NCBI RefSeq assembly: GCF_014212175.1
Contig: NZ_JACJVR010000084.1
Coordinates: 1 to 58,804 of the forward strand
Length of the DNA: 58,804 nt
Direction: 5' to 3'
Origin: Cohnella xylanilytica
GTDB taxonomy: Bacteria > Bacillota > Bacilli > Paenibacillales > Paenibacillaceae
Each line of letters opens with the position of its first letter. Positions within the stretch are counted from its first letter, which is position 1. Position numbers and translations under genes: made by a program. This document shows, piece after piece, positions 8,669-17,149 of this stretch. The notes under the pieces were generated by a model that was not told the origin of the DNA, did not search any database, and saw only the letters and a list, made by a program, of their open reading frames with translations.

Positions 8669-9170
8669 ATTCTAGAATATCGAGGATCTCGGACGGCTGA
8701 AGGGGGTTTAGGGCGGTGTTGTTCTATAGATTCGAGTATCTCGGCTGGCCGAGGGACTTTTGGAGGGGCGTTGTTCTATAGATTCGAACATCTCGGCTGA
8801 TTGGGAGACTTTCGGAGGGGCGTTGTTCTAGAGAATCGAGTATTTCGGCTGACCGAGAGACTTTTAGAGGGGCGTTGTTCTAGAAAATCGAGCATTTCGG
8901 CTGGCTGAGAGACTTTTGGAGGGGCGTTGTTCGAATCATTCGAACATCTCGGCGGACTGGGACACTTTTGGAGGGGCGTTGTTCGAATCATTCGAACATC
9001 TCGGCTGATTGGGAGACTTTTGGAGGGGTGTTGCTCGAATCATTCGAACATCTCGGCGGACTGGGACACTTTTGGAGGGGCGTTGTTCTAGAAAATCGAA
9101 CATCTCGGCTGATTGGGAGACTTTCGGAGGGGCGTTGTTCTAGAAAATCGAGTATTTCGGCTGGCTGAGG
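8669..9170. repeat. 52-bp tandem repeat array, 9.6 copies
   Basis: Ten consecutive units start at 8669, 8721, 8773, 8825, 8877, 8929, 8981, 9033, 9085 and 9137 (last partial). Each reads gttc(8-10 nt)cga, atctcggct, gggagac, ttttggaggggcgtt with substitutions but no length change. Three units (8929, 8981, 9033) carry a perfect or near-perfect inverted repeat gttcgaatcattcgaac; the others have ttctagaa or tctataga at that place. The period is not a multiple of three, so the overlapping open frames are not coding. The array lies between the glycosidase terminator (9194) and the transporter promoter (8526). Positions 8527-8668 hold only hexamer-rich simple sequence (ggctgc, ggcttc at 8563-8610). 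Confidence 0.95.
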
Positions 9171-9193
9171 GGGCTATCGATGGTCGGGTATAG

Positions 9194-9238
9194 AAAAAAG
9201 CCTCCGGGGGAGGCGGATCCCCCCCCCCCCCCGGAGGC
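9194..9238 (-). terminator. Intrinsic terminator of glycosidase 9268-11274
   Basis: An 11-bp stem (gcctccggggg / cccccggaggc) is followed on the minus strand by TTTTTT. The loop contains an uninterrupted run of 14 C (9219-9232), a likely slippage or sequencing-error site. Confidence 0.85.
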
Positions 9239-9267
9239 GTCGCTCATAGTCGACAAGACTCTCTCTA

Positions 9268-11274
9268 TTAAGGCAAGGTGCCGTTCGTGATGATGAGATC
9301 GTCGATATAGCCGCGATACGGGCCCGTATTCGACGGGCGGTCGTAGTTGACGAGAATGCGGTCGATCGTCTTGCCCGCGAGGACGGTGCCGATGTTCGAC
9401 TTGATCGGCGTCCAGGCGTTCAGCGGGATCGCCCCGCCGTGGCCGGCGTTCGGGTGCACGCTGTAGCCGTTGTAGTCGACCGCTCCGCTGTCGCGCAGCG
9501 TCGTCCCGTCCGTCATGACGAGGTCGATCGCCACGTACCGGGCGTTGTCGGTCTGCGGATAGAGCCAGTAGCCGAGCTTCGTCGCGGACGTGATCGGAAT
9601 GTCGACGTCGAACACCTTGCACTTCGCGTACGACGTCGTCGCGCTGTTATCCGTGCCGGAGAACAGAAGCGTCGCGATTCCCGTATGGGGAGTCTCGATC
9701 CGGGGCGAGCATTCCGGACCGATTCCGGCCTCGTAGCCGGACACGTTCTCGCTTCCGTCCAGCGTGTCCAGCCAGGTCGGAGGAGCGTCCGAGCTCTCGA
9801 ACCCGTTGGCGAACAGGACGGGGCCGGCCGCCCCCGGCACGACCTCGAACGCGACGACGGACATCGGTGCGATCGAATAGACGAATTGGCCGCCGGAGTA
9901 GGCGATCGCCGTGCTCGAGGTCGGATTCGTCGCCGCGTCGAGCTTCCAGACGTTGACGGCGCCCGAGGCCGAAGCGATATTTTGCAGCTGTACCGTCGCG
10001 TCGTAGGTCGCGCTCGCGTCCTTGTTGACGGCGATGACGTACGTGCGGCCGGTGGACGTATCCTTCGAGGCGACGAATTCCAGGTTCGCCGCGCCGCCGG
10101 AAGCGGTCAGCTTGCGGTTGCCGAAGCGATTGCCGAACAGGTGGAACGTGTAATACGGCTTGTACGGCGCATAGGTCGCGTTGTCGAGCAGCCCGAGCAG
10201 GTTCGTCCCGGTCTCGGCGAGGTTATAGAACAAGTGCATGTCCGCGTTGCCCTTCATCGCGTTCACGATGGCGCTGGCGGCGTACACCGCGTTGAATTCG
10301 CTGTGGTACTTGGCGTTGTAGGCGCTGCCCCCGTCCTGGTGGCTCATGTTGTATTCCGTGACGGCCGCTCCGTAGAGCTTGCCCGAAGGCCCCTTGAACA
10401 CGTCGCCCGGACCGCCGGACTTGACCATGGCGACGTTGTCCTGGTAATGCTCCTTCGTCCAGGCGAACCGCGCCGCGTCCGAATCCGTCGGGGAGGGGCC
10501 GTAGTCGTGCCAGCTTAGAATGTCGATCTGGCTCTCCAGCTGCTTGGCCGCGACGGAGACGTACCCGGCCGGGGAGTCGATGCCCCACGAGGAGTCCGCG
10601 ACCGGACCGATCAGCTTGATGGTCGAATCCTGCGCCTTCATGGCGCTGCCGACCGTCCGGGCGAACGAGATATAGTCGGCTTGGGAAGCGAACTTGCCGT
10701 CCCCTTCGATCTGCGGCTCGTTCCACAGCTCCCAGTACCGGATCGTCTTGGACGAGCCGAGCGCGCGGTCCGTGTTGTAGCGCTTCACGACTCCCTTCAT
10801 AAACTTCGCGTATTCGGTCCAGTCGGCGGAAGTAATCTTGCCGTCGGCGTCGCGGGTATGCGGCACGCCCGCCGGGAAGCCGGCGATGACGAAGAGCGGC
10901 TCCGCGCCCGCGTCGAAGATCGTGTTCAGGATCGCGTCCATGTCCGCGAGGGACCAGGTTCCGGCGGAAGGATACGGGTCCCTTCCGTTATAGAGCATGT
11001 TCTGGATCGGATTGACCCGGACGAGCTTGATCTTCGCGTCGCTGATTCTCGTCTTGAGCGCGGCGTTGCCGGCCCACCAGCCGTACTTGTCCGGCGCGCC
11101 TACGCCCCACGCGAACGGATTGACCGTTCCCGCGTTGGAGGCCGTGTCGACGGTGATCGTCGCGGCCGTGCCCGCGAAGCTGACGCTCGCCGGGAGCGTC
11201 AAGCCGAGTCCGATCGCCGCCGCGAGAGCGGCGCCCGCCATGCGTCTTGCCCATGCCCGTCTTTCGGTTTTCAT
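9268..11274 (-). CDS. Secreted clan GH-A-like glycoside hydrolase with C-terminal beta domain
   Basis: Protein of 668 aa from ATG 11274 (AAAGGTGG 7 nt upstream; the upstream in-frame ATG at 11349 lies before this site). It has a Sec signal peptide (MKTERRAWARRMAG, Ala/Leu core, cut near SFA-GT). The first about 330 residues look like a TIM-barrel glycosidase: YWELWNEPQ gives the acid/base Glu (about E186) and AAVTEYNMS the nucleophile Glu (about E307), the GH39/GH44/GH51 pattern. A barrel-associated beta domain (about 380-450) is followed by a C-terminal domain (LFANGFESSDAPPTW to YIDDLIITNG) of a type I associate with actinobacterial GH92 and related glycosidases. The exact GH family and substrate are uncertain. 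The gene lies downstream of the large glycosidase in locus A. Confidence 0.82.
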   Translation of the reverse strand: MKTERRAWARRMAGAALAAAIGLGLTLPASVSFAGTAATITVDTASNAGTVNPFAWGVGAPDKYGWWAGNAALKTRISDAKIKLVRVNPIQNMLYNGRDPYPSAGTWSLADMDAILNTIFDAGAEPLFVIAGFPAGVPHTRDADGKITSADWTEYAKFMKGVVKRYNTDRALGSSKTIRYWELWNEPQIEGDGKFASQADYISFARTVGSAMKAQDSTIKLIGPVADSSWGIDSPAGYVSVAAKQLESQIDILSWHDYGPSPTDSDAARFAWTKEHYQDNVAMVKSGGPGDVFKGPSGKLYGAAVTEYNMSHQDGGSAYNAKYHSEFNAVYAASAIVNAMKGNADMHLFYNLAETGTNLLGLLDNATYAPYKPYYTFHLFGNRFGNRKLTASGGAANLEFVASKDTSTGRTYVIAVNKDASATYDATVQLQNIASASGAVNVWKLDAATNPTSSTAIAYSGGQFVYSIAPMSVVAFEVVPGAAGPVLFANGFESSDAPPTWLDTLDGSENVSGYEAGIGPECSPRIETPHTGIATLLFSGTDNSATTSYAKCKVFDVDIPITSATKLGYWLYPQTDNARYVAIDLVMTDGTTLRDSGAVDYNGYSVHPNAGHGGAIPLNAWTPIKSNIGTVLAGKTIDRILVNYDRPSNTGPYRGYIDDLIITNGTLP

Positions 11275-11321
11275 TACGATGCCACCTTTCCTTTGCGTAT
11301 TTTTTTGCAGCTGTATAGAGA

Positions 11322-11360
11322 GGGAGAACGTCCGCCGCCTTGCCCGCATGCCGTTCTCCC
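11322..11360. other. Inverted repeat upstream of glycosidase gene
   Basis: A 9-bp perfect inverted repeat (gggagaacg / cgttctccc) with a 21-nt centre sits 48-86 nt upstream of the ATG at 11274. It may be a leader hairpin or an operator. On the minus strand TATACA (possible -10) follows shortly after it. I cannot tell which role applies. Confidence 0.4.
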
Positions 11361-11412
11361 GCGCTGCCTGACTTCTAACGCCTATATCGGCGCGATCAAG
11401 CCGATCGTCGAA

Positions 11413-14400
11413 CTAGTTCAACCACAACGTGCCGAACAGCGAGGCGTTCTTGGAGCCGCCGACGCCCGACGACCACTCGATGTAGCCTTCGCGGCCGGCG
11501 CCGTCGCTGTCGTTGACGAGGTAGGAGAAGCCCGCCGCCCGTCCGGCCGCGATTCCGTCGAAGCCCTCCAGCTCGCTGAACGGGATGCTCAGCTCGTAGA
11601 CGGTCGCGCCCGCGGCCTCGTCGCGGACGACCGCGATCTCGCCGGTCTCCATGAGGCCGGGCTTCGCGAAGCCCATGCCTTTGAAAATCTGCGGCGCCGC
11701 GCCGTCCGGCTTGCCGATCTGCAGCTCGTAGACTTGCGCGCCGTAGCCGGAACCGCCTTCGTTGCGCGCGTCGAACGCGAGCTGCAGCGAGTCGCCCTGC
11801 CACATGCCGCCGCCCGACTGCGCCTGCGAGGCCTTATCGTCCTTCACCTCCGCCAGGACGTACAGGCGGGACGCGTCCCACAGCAGCCGCACGCTCGCGG
11901 ACAAATCGCCGGGCGTCCAAGCGTCGCGGTAGTCCGCGCTCACCTGCCAGGCTTCGCTGGCCGCGGCGGCGGGAGCGGACTGCCAGATCGCGTCCGCCTG
12001 CCCGTCGATGACGGGAGCCTGCGCCGCGGCGGAGGCCGTCACCGCGCTAAGCGCCTGGCGGAACGGAATCGTCTCGCCGTCGGCGCTGACGCTTCCGGTC
12101 AGCGTAAGCGTGCCCGCCGCCTTCGTCCCGGTCTTCGGCGACAGCGCGTAGGGGATCGCCGCCGTCTCGCCGGGCGCGACCGTGAACTCGCCGGCCCCCG
12201 CTGCGGTCAGCGTCCAGCCCTCGGGCTCCGCCAGCTCCAGCGTGCCGGAGATCGGCGACGCCGTCGTATTCGTCAGCCGAACGGCCTTCTTGTCGGCCTG
12301 TACCGCCAATCTCGGCACGACCTCAAGCGCGAACGCCTTGGCGGCGAGCGCAGGACGGCGCCCCGTCTCCGCCGCCGTCGCGGTTACGGCGCCGATCGCC
12401 GCGTCCGCCGGAGGCTTCAGCGAGAACGTGACGGTGGTGCTCGAATACGGCTTCGCTTCGTACGCGACGGTCGCCGCCGACGGCGAAGCGAACCAGCTCG
12501 CCGGCACGCCTTGAAGGCGCAGCTGGCCGGAGATCGTTTGGCTTCCGTAGTTGTAGACCTCGACGGAGAACGCGTTGGCGAAGCCGCGAGTCAGCTTCGC
12601 GTTTCCCCGCTCATAGTAGGGGCTCTTCATGAGCCATGCCGTATCGGGACGGTTCGGCTTCCCGCCGCCGCGGCCCGCGGAAGACGTCTCCGTGCGCGGA
12701 ACGGCTTGGCGGACGTACGACCGAAGGTCGCCCTTCACGTATACCGGCCGCTCCGAGACCGAGATCGCCGCTTCGCCGTTCGCCGGTTCGAGCGTCGTCT
12801 CGTTCCCGTAGAAGTCGTACACCTTCAAGCTCCGGCGCGCGGCCAGCTTCACGGTCTGCGGCGTCGCCGACCAGAGCGCGAGAACCGGGTCGATTCCGCG
12901 GCCTTCGAAGGCGAGGGCGGCGACTCCGTCCGAGCCGAGCGGCACGTCGCCGGCGTAGGAGCGGCCCGCGAGCGCCCGGTTCAGGGCGGCCACCGCCGGA
13001 TAGACCGGCTTCACTTCGCCGCCGACGTTCGAGTCGGCGAGGCCGAACTGCGTATCGGTCGCGATGTTGAACGAGTAAAGCGCGTTTTTCTCCACGTCCA
13101 TCGCGTGCGCCAGCAAGTAGCCTTTGACCGTATACAGCGCCTGGTTGCCGGCCCCCTGCTCGTCGGTTCTCCAGCCCCACTCGGTCAGCCACACCGGCTT
13201 GCCCGGCATCTTGGCCCGCACGCTCGCGATGTCGTGCACGAAGGAGTCGCCCGCTTCCGGGTTGCCGGCCTGGTACGGATGGATGACGACGGCGTCCGTG
13301 TAGTCCGCCGCGCCGAGCTGGACCATCTCGTCCAGATACCCGCCGCCCGTTCCCGAGAGGCCGCTCATGACGACGGTCGCCATCGGATCGGCGCGCTTGG
13401 CGGCGAGGTAGCCCGCCTTCAGCAGCTCGACGTAGGCTTCCGCGTCCTGCGTCGGCCGGAAGAAGCCGTCCAGGTTCGGCTCGTTCCAGATCTCCCACAG
13501 GTGCACCGACTTCTTGTACCGCGAGACGGTCCGGTAGACGAAGTCCGCGTACTCGGATACGGTGCGGGGCGGATAGTGCTCGCGCATCTCGGCGCCTTCC
13601 GGTCCCGAGCTCGCCCAGGTCGCGGAATACGCCAGCAGGCCGATCAGGTTCAGCCCGTTCTCTTCGTTCGCCGCGACGATATCGTCGTAGAGCGACCAGT
13701 CGTATTCGCCCTTCCGCGGCTCGATCTTGTCCCACAGGAAGTCGTTGCGGACGAGCTTCGAGCCGGACAGCCGGATCAGTTCCGCTTCCTGCTCCCGCAG
13801 GGCATCGCTACCCAGGAAGTCGTAATGGGTCGAAAAGCCGACAAGCGTATCCGGGTCTTGGTCCGGGCCCCGCCCGTCCTCGACTCCGGAGAGCGGAGCC
13901 ACGGCCGCGAAGGACGTCGCCGCCGCGGATTCCGCGCCGCCTTCGCTCTCGACGCTCGCCCGGACCGTATAGAAGCCGTACCGGGGCGCCTCGAACGCCA
14001 GCTCCACGGCCGCTTCGCCTCCTGCCGGCAGAGCCGGGACGTCCGCCGTGCCGGACAGAGTATCCGTGCCTTCCGCGTCGGTCACGGTATAGTTCAATTG
14101 GCGGGCCGCTGCCGGCTCCGTCCCCGCGTTCGTCACCTTCGCTTGCAGCGAGACCGCCTTGCCCGCGAACGCCGATCCCGGCGCTTGGGCGGCCAGCCCG
14201 GTCAGCTTCAAGGCCGGCTCCTTGACGATCGGCGGCAGCAGGCCGCCCTTGTAGAACGAGAACTCGTCGAGCATCCAGCAGCCGGCGCCGTTCTCCTCGG
14301 GGCTGATGTTGATGCCGTTCACGAGGTTCCAATCGAGCTTTCGGTCGCCGCCGCCGTCTTGATAGTTCAGCTCCTCGGCCGCGATCGTCACGGGAGTCCA

Positions 14401-15351
14401 GTCCGTCCCGCTCACCTCGATGATTCGGCGAAACTTATCCCCGCCGTCCTTCTCCTCCACGCCGACGGAGTACCGCCGGTCCGTGCCGTCTCCCCGAATC
14501 TGGAACCGGAGCTCCCGGGTGCCTTCCGGATTCCAGTCCGCCGGCAGCGATCCGTGGGCGACCAGGCCCCAGCCGGCCGCGGAGCGCTCGTAATCGAAGC
14601 GGATCCCCTTGCCGGAGGCGCCGTCCGTCTCGGAGCTCTCGATCCGGCTGCCTTCCCCGGCCCACAGGCCCCAATCCGCGAAGACGTCCGGCGAGAACCC
14701 GTTCGTCAGGCTCGGCTCGTACGCCCCGAGCGTGAAGTCGTCGATCGTCACGTGGCCGGCGCGGTCGATCTCCGGGCTGATGTTGATTGAATTGACCTTG
14801 TCCCAATCAAGCCGTCCGTCGCCGCCTTCCTGGTACTCGAGCTCGTCCGCGGAGATCGTCACGAGCGTCCAGTCTCGCCCGCCGATCGAGACGAGCTTGC
14901 GGAACTTGTCCCCGCCTTCCTTCTCCTCCACGCCGACGAAGAACGTCTGCTCCTCCCCGTCCCCCTTGGCGTAGAACTGCAACGTCCGCGTTCCGGCCAG
15001 CGTCCAATCCGGCGGGAGCTCCGCGTGCGCGACCAGCCCCCAGCCGAGCGGGGAGCGGTCGTAATCGATCCGCACCGCCTGGCCGGAGACGCCTTCTACC
15101 ATCTTCTTGGACACGGCGCTGCCCTCGCCGGCCCATAAGCCCCATCCGCTAAAAACATCCGGATCGAAGCCGTTCGTCCACGTCGCCGGCGCATCGGCAG
15201 CGGCATTGGCGGCGCTGGCTTCGGCGTTGGCGCCGGCTTCGGCGACGGCGTCCGCTGCCGCGGCCTCCGGCGCCGGCATGGCGAGCGGCGCAGCGAGCAG
15301 AGCCGCCAGCAGCCCCTTCGCCGCGGCGCCCGCGATGATCCTCTTGCCCAT
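11413..15351 (-). CDS. Large secreted multidomain glycoside hydrolase (GH39-like catalytic domain, duplicated binding modules)
   Basis: A 1312-aa exported protein. Domain order from ATG 15351 (GAGGAGGAA upstream): signal peptide 1-33; two homologous modules about 57-210 and 215-368 (both with NGFxPDVFxxWGLWAGEGS, WGLVAH, VGVEEK, NINISPE), resembling CBM11/CIA30-type binding domains; a CARDB-like domain about 380-485; a GH-A barrel about 500-800 with LWEIWNEPN (acid/base E624) and PVWLTEWGW (nucleophile E724); NEW3/CARDB-like beta domains about 930-1110; a CBM9-like domain about 1125-1312 (APVIDGQADAIW, LYVLAEVKDD, WQGDSLQLAFD). No LPxTG or SLH anchor is seen. Its promoter carries the YesN-type box shared with the transporter operon and a cre-like site. 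It likely attacks the polymer whose products locus A imports; the substrate is unknown. Confidence 0.87.
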   Translation of the reverse strand: MGKRIIAGAAAKGLLAALLAAPLAMPAPEAAAADAVAEAGANAEASAANAAADAPATWTNGFDPDVFSGWGLWAGEGSAVSKKMVEGVSGQAVRIDYDRSPLGWGLVAHAELPPDWTLAGTRTLQFYAKGDGEEQTFFVGVEEKEGGDKFRKLVSIGGRDWTLVTISADELEYQEGGDGRLDWDKVNSINISPEIDRAGHVTIDDFTLGAYEPSLTNGFSPDVFADWGLWAGEGSRIESSETDGASGKGIRFDYERSAAGWGLVAHGSLPADWNPEGTRELRFQIRGDGTDRRYSVGVEEKDGGDKFRRIIEVSGTDWTPVTIAAEELNYQDGGGDRKLDWNLVNGINISPEENGAGCWMLDEFSFYKGGLLPPIVKEPALKLTGLAAQAPGSAFAGKAVSLQAKVTNAGTEPAAARQLNYTVTDAEGTDTLSGTADVPALPAGGEAAVELAFEAPRYGFYTVRASVESEGGAESAAATSFAAVAPLSGVEDGRGPDQDPDTLVGFSTHYDFLGSDALREQEAELIRLSGSKLVRNDFLWDKIEPRKGEYDWSLYDDIVAANEENGLNLIGLLAYSATWASSGPEGAEMREHYPPRTVSEYADFVYRTVSRYKKSVHLWEIWNEPNLDGFFRPTQDAEAYVELLKAGYLAAKRADPMATVVMSGLSGTGGGYLDEMVQLGAADYTDAVVIHPYQAGNPEAGDSFVHDIASVRAKMPGKPVWLTEWGWRTDEQGAGNQALYTVKGYLLAHAMDVEKNALYSFNIATDTQFGLADSNVGGEVKPVYPAVAALNRALAGRSYAGDVPLGSDGVAALAFEGRGIDPVLALWSATPQTVKLAARRSLKVYDFYGNETTLEPANGEAAISVSERPVYVKGDLRSYVRQAVPRTETSSAGRGGGKPNRPDTAWLMKSPYYERGNAKLTRGFANAFSVEVYNYGSQTISGQLRLQGVPASWFASPSAATVAYEAKPYSSTTVTFSLKPPADAAIGAVTATAAETGRRPALAAKAFALEVVPRLAVQADKKAVRLTNTTASPISGTLELAEPEGWTLTAAGAGEFTVAPGETAAIPYALSPKTGTKAAGTLTLTGSVSADGETIPFRQALSAVTASAAAQAPVIDGQADAIWQSAPAAAASEAWQVSADYRDAWTPGDLSASVRLLWDASRLYVLAEVKDDKASQAQSGGGMWQGDSLQLAFDARNEGGSGYGAQVYELQIGKPDGAAPQIFKGMGFAKPGLMETGEIAVVRDEAAGATVYELSIPFSELEGFDGIAAGRAAGFSYLVNDSDGAGREGYIEWSSGVGGSKNASLFGTLWLN

Positions 15352-15415
15352 TCGGGTTCCTCCTCTGTCCGCCGGCTTCAGGCTCTCCGGCCCTCGGCGG
15401 TCTATGAATACCTGA

Positions 15416-15479
15416 ATGATAGACCACAAGCAAGCGCTTACACTACGAAGTCCCGTGACCGTTTGAACGGCCCGGTTAC
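15416..15479 (-). promoter_or_regulatory. Promoter with YesN-type box upstream of large glycosidase
   Basis: On the minus strand a -10 TATCAT (15416-15421) lies 21 nt downstream of GTCACGGGACTTCGTAG (15443-15459). This 17-mer differs at only two positions from the box at 8490-8506. A GTAAC half-site is repeated 20 bp further upstream (15475-15479), as at the other promoter. No -35 hexamer is visible, consistent with activator dependence. Confidence 0.65.
15429..15442 (-). promoter_or_regulatory. cre-like catabolite control site
   Basis: TGTAAGCGCTTGCT on the minus strand matches the CcpA consensus TGWAARCGYTWNCW closely (core AAGCGCTT is palindromic). It lies between the activator box and the -10 of the large glycosidase gene, a position from which CcpA would repress when preferred sugars are available. 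Confidence 0.5.
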
Positions 15480-15512
15480 TTTTTTATCGGCCGCCGCGCA
15501 CGCCCGACCCGC

Positions 15513-15544
15513 AAAAAAAGCCTCCGAACCCGAAGGCCGGAGGC
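15513..15544 (-). terminator. Intrinsic terminator of the YesM/YesN genes (locus A)
   Basis: Stem gcctccg / cggaggc, with further pairing inside (cgaagg region), is followed on the minus strand by TTTTTTT. It is located 10-41 nt after the response-regulator stop. Confidence 0.85.
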
Positions 15545-15553
15545 CGCGCCCCT

Positions 15554-17149
15554 CTATTTTTGATACTTCTGCCGATACTCCTTGGGCCCGATGCCCACCG
15601 TCTTGCGGAACACCTTGGCGAAGTGCGACAGGTTCGCGTACCCGACCGTCTCGGCGATGTCCGACACCTTGCGGTTCGTCTCGGCCAGCAGCGCCTTCGA
15701 CTTCTCCATGCGCGCCTGCAGGATGTATTCCGACAAGGCGATGCCCGTCTCCTTCTTGTACAGCCTCGACAAGTAGGCGGGATTCAGGAACACGTGCCGG
15801 GCGATCTCCTCCCGCTTCAGCTCTTCCTCCGTCAGATGGTCGGCCACGTACTGGTGGATCTTGTCGATGACGGCCCGCGTATCCGGAATTTGCCCGTGGT
15901 AAGCCTCGTACGATTCTTCCACGGCCTCGAGCGCCCACGTCCGAAGCTGCGCGAGCGTCCGGATCCCGCCCCTCGACGCGGCGCTCCCCCCGGCGATCGG
16001 CAGCCCCTTGCGGTGGAAAGCCCTGTAAAGCATATGCTTGACGGAAGCCGCCAGCGCGTCCAGCGTCTCCGCCGTCGCCTCCCTCTCGCGGATCGCCCGG
16101 ATCGTCTCCTCCATCCGCCGGAGCAGCTCCGCCTTCTGCCCCGCTTCGAACAGAACGAGCCACTCCTCCGCCGGCGCGTACGGAATCGAATGCGGCGCCT
16201 TCGCCGCCGCCCCCTCGCCGAGCGCGAACACCGCGTTCGTCTCCGCCACGTTGTCGTGCTCCCGCTCCAGCAGCGCCCTGTACATCTCGGGCAGCTTCGA
16301 CAGCTCCGCCGCTTCTCCGATGTAGCACGAGAGCTGGCAATAGAAGTACCGGTTCGCGGCGGCCAGAAGCTCGCGGCAGCGTCCGCGAAGGCGTTCCAGC
16401 CCCTCCTCGCCCCCCGCGTCGCCGTACAGGAGCGCGACGTTCACGCCCGAGCGGTCCTGGATGACCGCGCCGGGGCTTCCGGCCAGCAGAATCTCCTCCG
16501 CCGAATTGCGGATCGCGTACTCCATGATCTCCTCGTCGCGCGCGTTCAGCGGCTGGTTCCACTCTTCCACGCTGATCAGAATCGGCAACACAATCTGCCT
16601 AGCATGAAGAGGCAGATTATAGAGATGGATCGCTTCCTCGATCTTCTCTGGAGACGAGGAGATGCGCAGCCCGAGCAGGTCCTGCCAGAACCGCTCGACG
16701 AGCAGCGGCTTCTGCCGCATCCACTTGTCGTGGTATTGGCGGTACGTCTCCTGGTACGCCTTGGCCTCCCTCTTTTCCCCGATATCCCGAAGCGCAACGG
16801 CGACGACCTTCTTCAGCTCGTCGTAATCGATCGGCTTGACGATGTACTCGTAGCTGCCGAGGCGAATCGCCTGCTGGGCGTAGTTGAAGTTGGCGTGCCC
16901 GGTCAGGAAGATCGTCTCCGCTTCGGGATAATGGGTCCGCGTCCACTCGAGCAGCTCGATCCCGCTGTCCCCCGGCATCTCGATGTCGGAGATCAGCAGG
17001 TCGACCGGCTCCCGCTCCATCAGCTCCCTGGCCTGCTTCGCGCTGTACGCCTCGAAGATGTTGGCGACGGGAAGATCCGTCCAATCGATGCCTTGGGCGA
17101 TGCCCGCGACCGCGTATTTCTCGTCATCCACGATAAGCAGATTGTACAT
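15554..17149 (-). CDS. YesN-type response regulator with AraC DNA-binding domain (locus A)
   Basis: A 531-aa protein. The N-terminal receiver domain has the acidic pocket (VDDE, D8-D9), phospho-acceptor D55 in LLISDIEMPG, T85-region FLTGHA and the conserved Lys in YIVKPI. The middle of about 280 residues is a YesN-type linker of unknown fold. The C-terminal 100 residues are a two-HTH AraC domain (IARHVFLNPAYLSRLYKKETG and VSDIAETVGYANLSHFAKVF). It is translated from an ATG inside the kinase gene (26-bp overlap, RBS GAGGGAGG). It probably activates the two boxed promoters at 8463 and 15416 after phosphorylation by the adjacent YesM-type kinase. It is paralogous to the protein at 47721. Confidence 0.95.
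   Translation of the reverse strand: MYNLLIVDDEKYAVAGIAQGIDWTDLPVANIFEAYSAKQARELMEREPVDLLISDIEMPGDSGIELLEWTRTHYPEAETIFLTGHANFNYAQQAIRLGSYEYIVKPIDYDELKKVVAVALRDIGEKREAKAYQETYRQYHDKWMRQKPLLVERFWQDLLGLRISSSPEKIEEAIHLYNLPLHARQIVLPILISVEEWNQPLNARDEEIMEYAIRNSAEEILLAGSPGAVIQDRSGVNVALLYGDAGGEEGLERLRGRCRELLAAANRYFYCQLSCYIGEAAELSKLPEMYRALLEREHDNVAETNAVFALGEGAAAKAPHSIPYAPAEEWLVLFEAGQKAELLRRMEETIRAIREREATAETLDALAASVKHMLYRAFHRKGLPIAGGSAASRGGIRTLAQLRTWALEAVEESYEAYHGQIPDTRAVIDKIHQYVADHLTEEELKREEIARHVFLNPAYLSRLYKKETGIALSEYILQARMEKSKALLAETNRKVSDIAETVGYANLSHFAKVFRKTVGIGPKEYRQKYQK

Noticed and set aside
8776..9168. Small open frames through the 52-bp repeats on both strands
   Set aside because: The repeat length is not a multiple of three and the frames stay open only because the unit lacks stops; no RBS or conserved residue pattern.
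8669..9170. CRISPR array
   Set aside because: Units abut with no unique spacers, the whole 52 bp is repeated, and no cas genes are in the window.
10681..14790. 1369-codon plus-strand open frame
   Set aside because: Antisense shadow of two well-supported secreted glycosidases; no recognisable protein features.
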